From contig JAGWRJ010000527.1 in the NCBI GenBank assembly GCA_028869725.1, positions 1 through 15,965 of the forward strand: a DNA stretch of 15,965 nt, read 5' to 3'. Made by a program: the position numbers and the translations under genes. Numbering within the stretch: the stretch's first letter is position 1; each line of letters opens with the position of its first letter. The notes beneath the pieces are model-generated. The model saw nothing but the letters and a program-made list of their open reading frames with translations, made no database searches and was not told where the DNA came from. This DNA is from Alphaproteobacteria bacterium (GTDB lineage Bacteria > Pseudomonadota > Alphaproteobacteria > Micropepsales > Micropepsaceae). Below, piece after piece: positions 14,325 through 15,965 of the stretch.

Positions 14325-14965
14325 CGACGACCGAAGGTGCAGATACGCAGGCCGGCAAACTGTTCGCCGCACCGTGTGAGTTCTTCGCCGGCGCAGCCTC
14401 TCTTTCAGCCCTGCCGCCGGAAGGCAGGGCCGAATTTGCCTTCATCGGTCGCTCCAATGTCGGCAAATCAAGCCTGGTCAACGCCCTGACGGGTCGTAAT
14501 GCGCTTGCCCGCGTGTCGCAGACACCCGGTCGAACCCGTCAGATCAACTTCTTCAATCTCGGAGACGCCTGCACCCTCGTCGACCTGCCTGGCTATGGCT
14601 ATGCCAAGATCGCCAAAGCCGAGCAGGCCCGCTGGCAGGAGCTGATTTTTACCTATCTGCGCGGACGCGCCTGTCTGAAGCGCGCAATCCTTCTGATCGA
14701 CGCACGCCGCGGCCTCATGGAAAGTGATCACTCCGTCATGGCTCTGCTTGATCGGGCCGCGGTCTCCTATCTTGCCGTATTGACCAAGATCGACTGCGTT
14801 GCGCGAGAGGACCAGGAGCAGGCTTGCACCAGCGCGTTGGCCGAGCTCAGCCGTCATGGCGCGGCCTATCCGGAAGTTCTCGCCACATCGGCACAGAGCG
14901 GCGCCGGAGTGGACGAGTTGCGCCAACATATCTGGTCGGTGCTGGTGGCAAACGCAGGCGCCTGA
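14321..14965 (+). CDS. engB: Ribosome biogenesis GTPase EngB (YsxC/YihA)
   Basis: A 214-residue protein. The ATG at 14321 overlaps the yidC stop (ATGA), so translation is probably coupled; a much longer open frame upstream is only the shadow of yidC. All GTPase motifs are present: G1 GRSNVGKS (43-50), G2 TPGRT (68-72), G3 DLPGYG (88-93), G4 TKID (155-158) and G5 TSAQ (189-192). FFNL (77-80) and GYGYAK (91-96) are also typical. The protein assists assembly of the large ribosomal subunit. Confidence 0.97.
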   Translation: MTTTEGADTQAGKLFAAPCEFFAGAASLSALPPEGRAEFAFIGRSNVGKSSLVNALTGRNALARVSQTPGRTRQINFFNLGDACTLVDLPGYGYAKIAKAEQARWQELIFTYLRGRACLKRAILLIDARRGLMESDHSVMALLDRAAVSYLAVLTKIDCVAREDQEQACTSALAELSRHGAAYPEVLATSAQSGAGVDELRQHIWSVLVANAGA

Positions 14966-14976
14966 CCGTTCGCGAT

Positions 14977-15004
14977 TTGCGGATGGGCCAAATTGCTCTA
15001 TAAG
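14977..15004 (+). promoter_or_regulatory. Candidate promoter of argB
   Basis: TTGCGG at 14977-14982, 16 nt, then TATAAG at 14999-15004, just after the engB stop and 37 bases before the argB start. The -10 matches at five of six positions. argB may thus be read independently as well as by read-through from engB. Confidence 0.5.
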
Positions 15005-15040
15005 CCGCAAAATTTACACCTCGGCGAAGGAACAACGCAG

Positions 15041-15964
15041 ATGGCGAACCAGGAGGACAGCGGACAGGATCGCAATCTGCGCATCATGGCGCGCTGGCGC
15101 TCGACCGCCCGGGTGCTGGTCGAAGCCCTGCCCTATATCCTGCGCTATGACAATCAGACCATCGTCGTCAAATATGGCGGTCACGCCATGGAAGGCGGGG
15201 TCAGTCAGAACTTTGCCCAGGACATCGTCCTCATGAAGCAGACCGGTATCGAACCGGTGGTTGTTCATGGTGGCGGTCCACAGATCGGCCAGATGCTGAA
15301 GAAGCTGCAGATACCGTCGCAGTTCATCGACGGGCTGCGCGTCACCGATGCGGCTGCGATCGAAGTCGTGGAGATGGTGCTCGCCGGCTCGATCAACAAG
15401 CAGATCGTGAGCACGATTAACGCCGCAGGAGGACGGGCGGTAGGGTTATCAGGCAAGGACGGCAATCTCGTAGTCGCCCGCAAGCTTGAACGTACGCGCG
15501 AAGACCCCGAAACCGGTGCCCGCACCGCGGTCGATCTGGGCTTTGTGGGCGAGCCCGAGACCATCAATCCCGAAGTACTGCGCACCATCCTGCGCTCTGA
15601 CCTCATTCCCGTCATTGCGCCGATCGGCGTTGGCCGCAAGGGTGAGACCTACAATATCAACGCGGACACCGTGGCAGGAGCTGTCGCCGGGGCGATGCAT
15701 GCAGCACGTCTCATGCTGCTCACCGATGTCGAAGGGGTGTTGGACCGCGACAAGAAACTGATCCCCAAGTTGACCGTGGCCGAAGCGCGCGCCCTTATCG
15801 CCGACGGCACGATTTCGGGGGGCATGATCCCCAAGATCGAAACTGCGATCGAGGCGGTCGAAGCTGGAGTTACGGCGGCCGTCATCCTCGATGGCCGTAT
15901 TGCCCATGCTCTCTTGCTCGAGCTGTTCACCGAGCACGGTGCCGGCACCCTCATTACTGCCTGA
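15041..15964 (+). CDS. argB: Acetylglutamate kinase
   Basis: A 307-residue protein from ATG 15041, with AAGGAA 8 nt upstream; an in-frame start at 14993 would lie inside the promoter region and is rejected. The amino-acid-kinase fold shows VVKYGGHAM (42-50, phosphate-binding Lys44), VVHGGGPQI (74-82, substrate loop), NINADTVAGAVAGAM (205-219), LTDVEGVLD (227-235) and SGGMIPK (259-265). It phosphorylates N-acetyl-L-glutamate with ATP, the second step of arginine synthesis. The extra N-terminal helix (about 12-36, RIMARWRSTARVLVEALPYIL) is the feature that links dimers into the arginine-inhibited hexamer in other bacteria, so feedback inhibition by arginine is likely. The stop lies one base before the window end. 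Confidence 0.97.
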   Translation: MANQEDSGQDRNLRIMARWRSTARVLVEALPYILRYDNQTIVVKYGGHAMEGGVSQNFAQDIVLMKQTGIEPVVVHGGGPQIGQMLKKLQIPSQFIDGLRVTDAAAIEVVEMVLAGSINKQIVSTINAAGGRAVGLSGKDGNLVVARKLERTREDPETGARTAVDLGFVGEPETINPEVLRTILRSDLIPVIAPIGVGRKGETYNINADTVAGAVAGAMHAARLMLLTDVEGVLDRDKKLIPKLTVAEARALIADGTISGGMIPKIETAIEAVEAGVTAAVILDGRIAHALLLELFTEHGAGTLITA

Positions 15965-15965
15965 G

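Noticed and set aside
1..15965. CRISPR array
   Set aside because: No regularly spaced direct repeats are seen; the repeated decamers belong to the IS ends.

Overview
The window reads as an alphaproteobacterial chromosome carrying the end of an integrated mobile element. The right part has the order rpmH-rnpA-yidD-yidC-engB-argB, with a trans-aconitate methyltransferase operon and an Arg-tRNA gene nearby. From memory this order fits Rhodospirillales/Acetobacteraceae-type Alphaproteobacteria; no organism name can be fixed from the sequence alone.

Layout. (1) Positions 1-6301 are one end of an integrative element. On the minus strand lies a large ParB-like protein that runs off the left edge, behind a leader of about 340 nt full of inverted repeats. 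On the plus strand follow a small conserved protein, a DUF1778/GNAT toxin-antitoxin pair and a large serine recombinase, the last three packed into one operon. An intact IS481-family insertion sequence sits in the last codons of the recombinase gene. (2) At 6302-6378 is tRNA-Arg(ACG) on the minus strand, with its 3' end facing the element. (3) Positions 6379-11263 are chromosomal: a predicted lipoprotein of unknown function (+), then convergent to it a minus-strand operon of sensor histidine kinase, tam methyltransferase and P1-family peptidase. (4) Positions 11555-15964 hold the housekeeping cluster rpmH-rnpA-yidD-yidC-engB, with overlapping or nearly overlapping reading frames, followed by argB behind its own likely promoter. 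rpmH has a strong sigma70-like promoter (TTGACA, 17 nt, TAGAAC).

How it fits together. The element carries stabilisation functions (ParB-like protein, toxin-antitoxin) and a site-specific recombinase next to the likely attachment site, the tRNA-Arg 3' end. Taking out the IS together with one copy of a GTA flank joins the recombinase frame to a 3' tail that ends VPKWRARKDSNL. Most of that tail is read antisense from the 3' end of the tRNA gene. This suggests that the recombinase gene originally crossed the attachment site and that the IS cut off its last 11 codons. The chromosomal cluster makes ribosomal protein L34, RNase P protein, two membrane-insertion factors, a ribosome-assembly GTPase and the second enzyme of arginine synthesis.

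The observations most worth checking are the tRNA-encoded recombinase tail with its IS disruption, the hairpin-rich parB leader, the paired decamer sites in both IS ends, and a possible rnpA frame starting inside rpmH.
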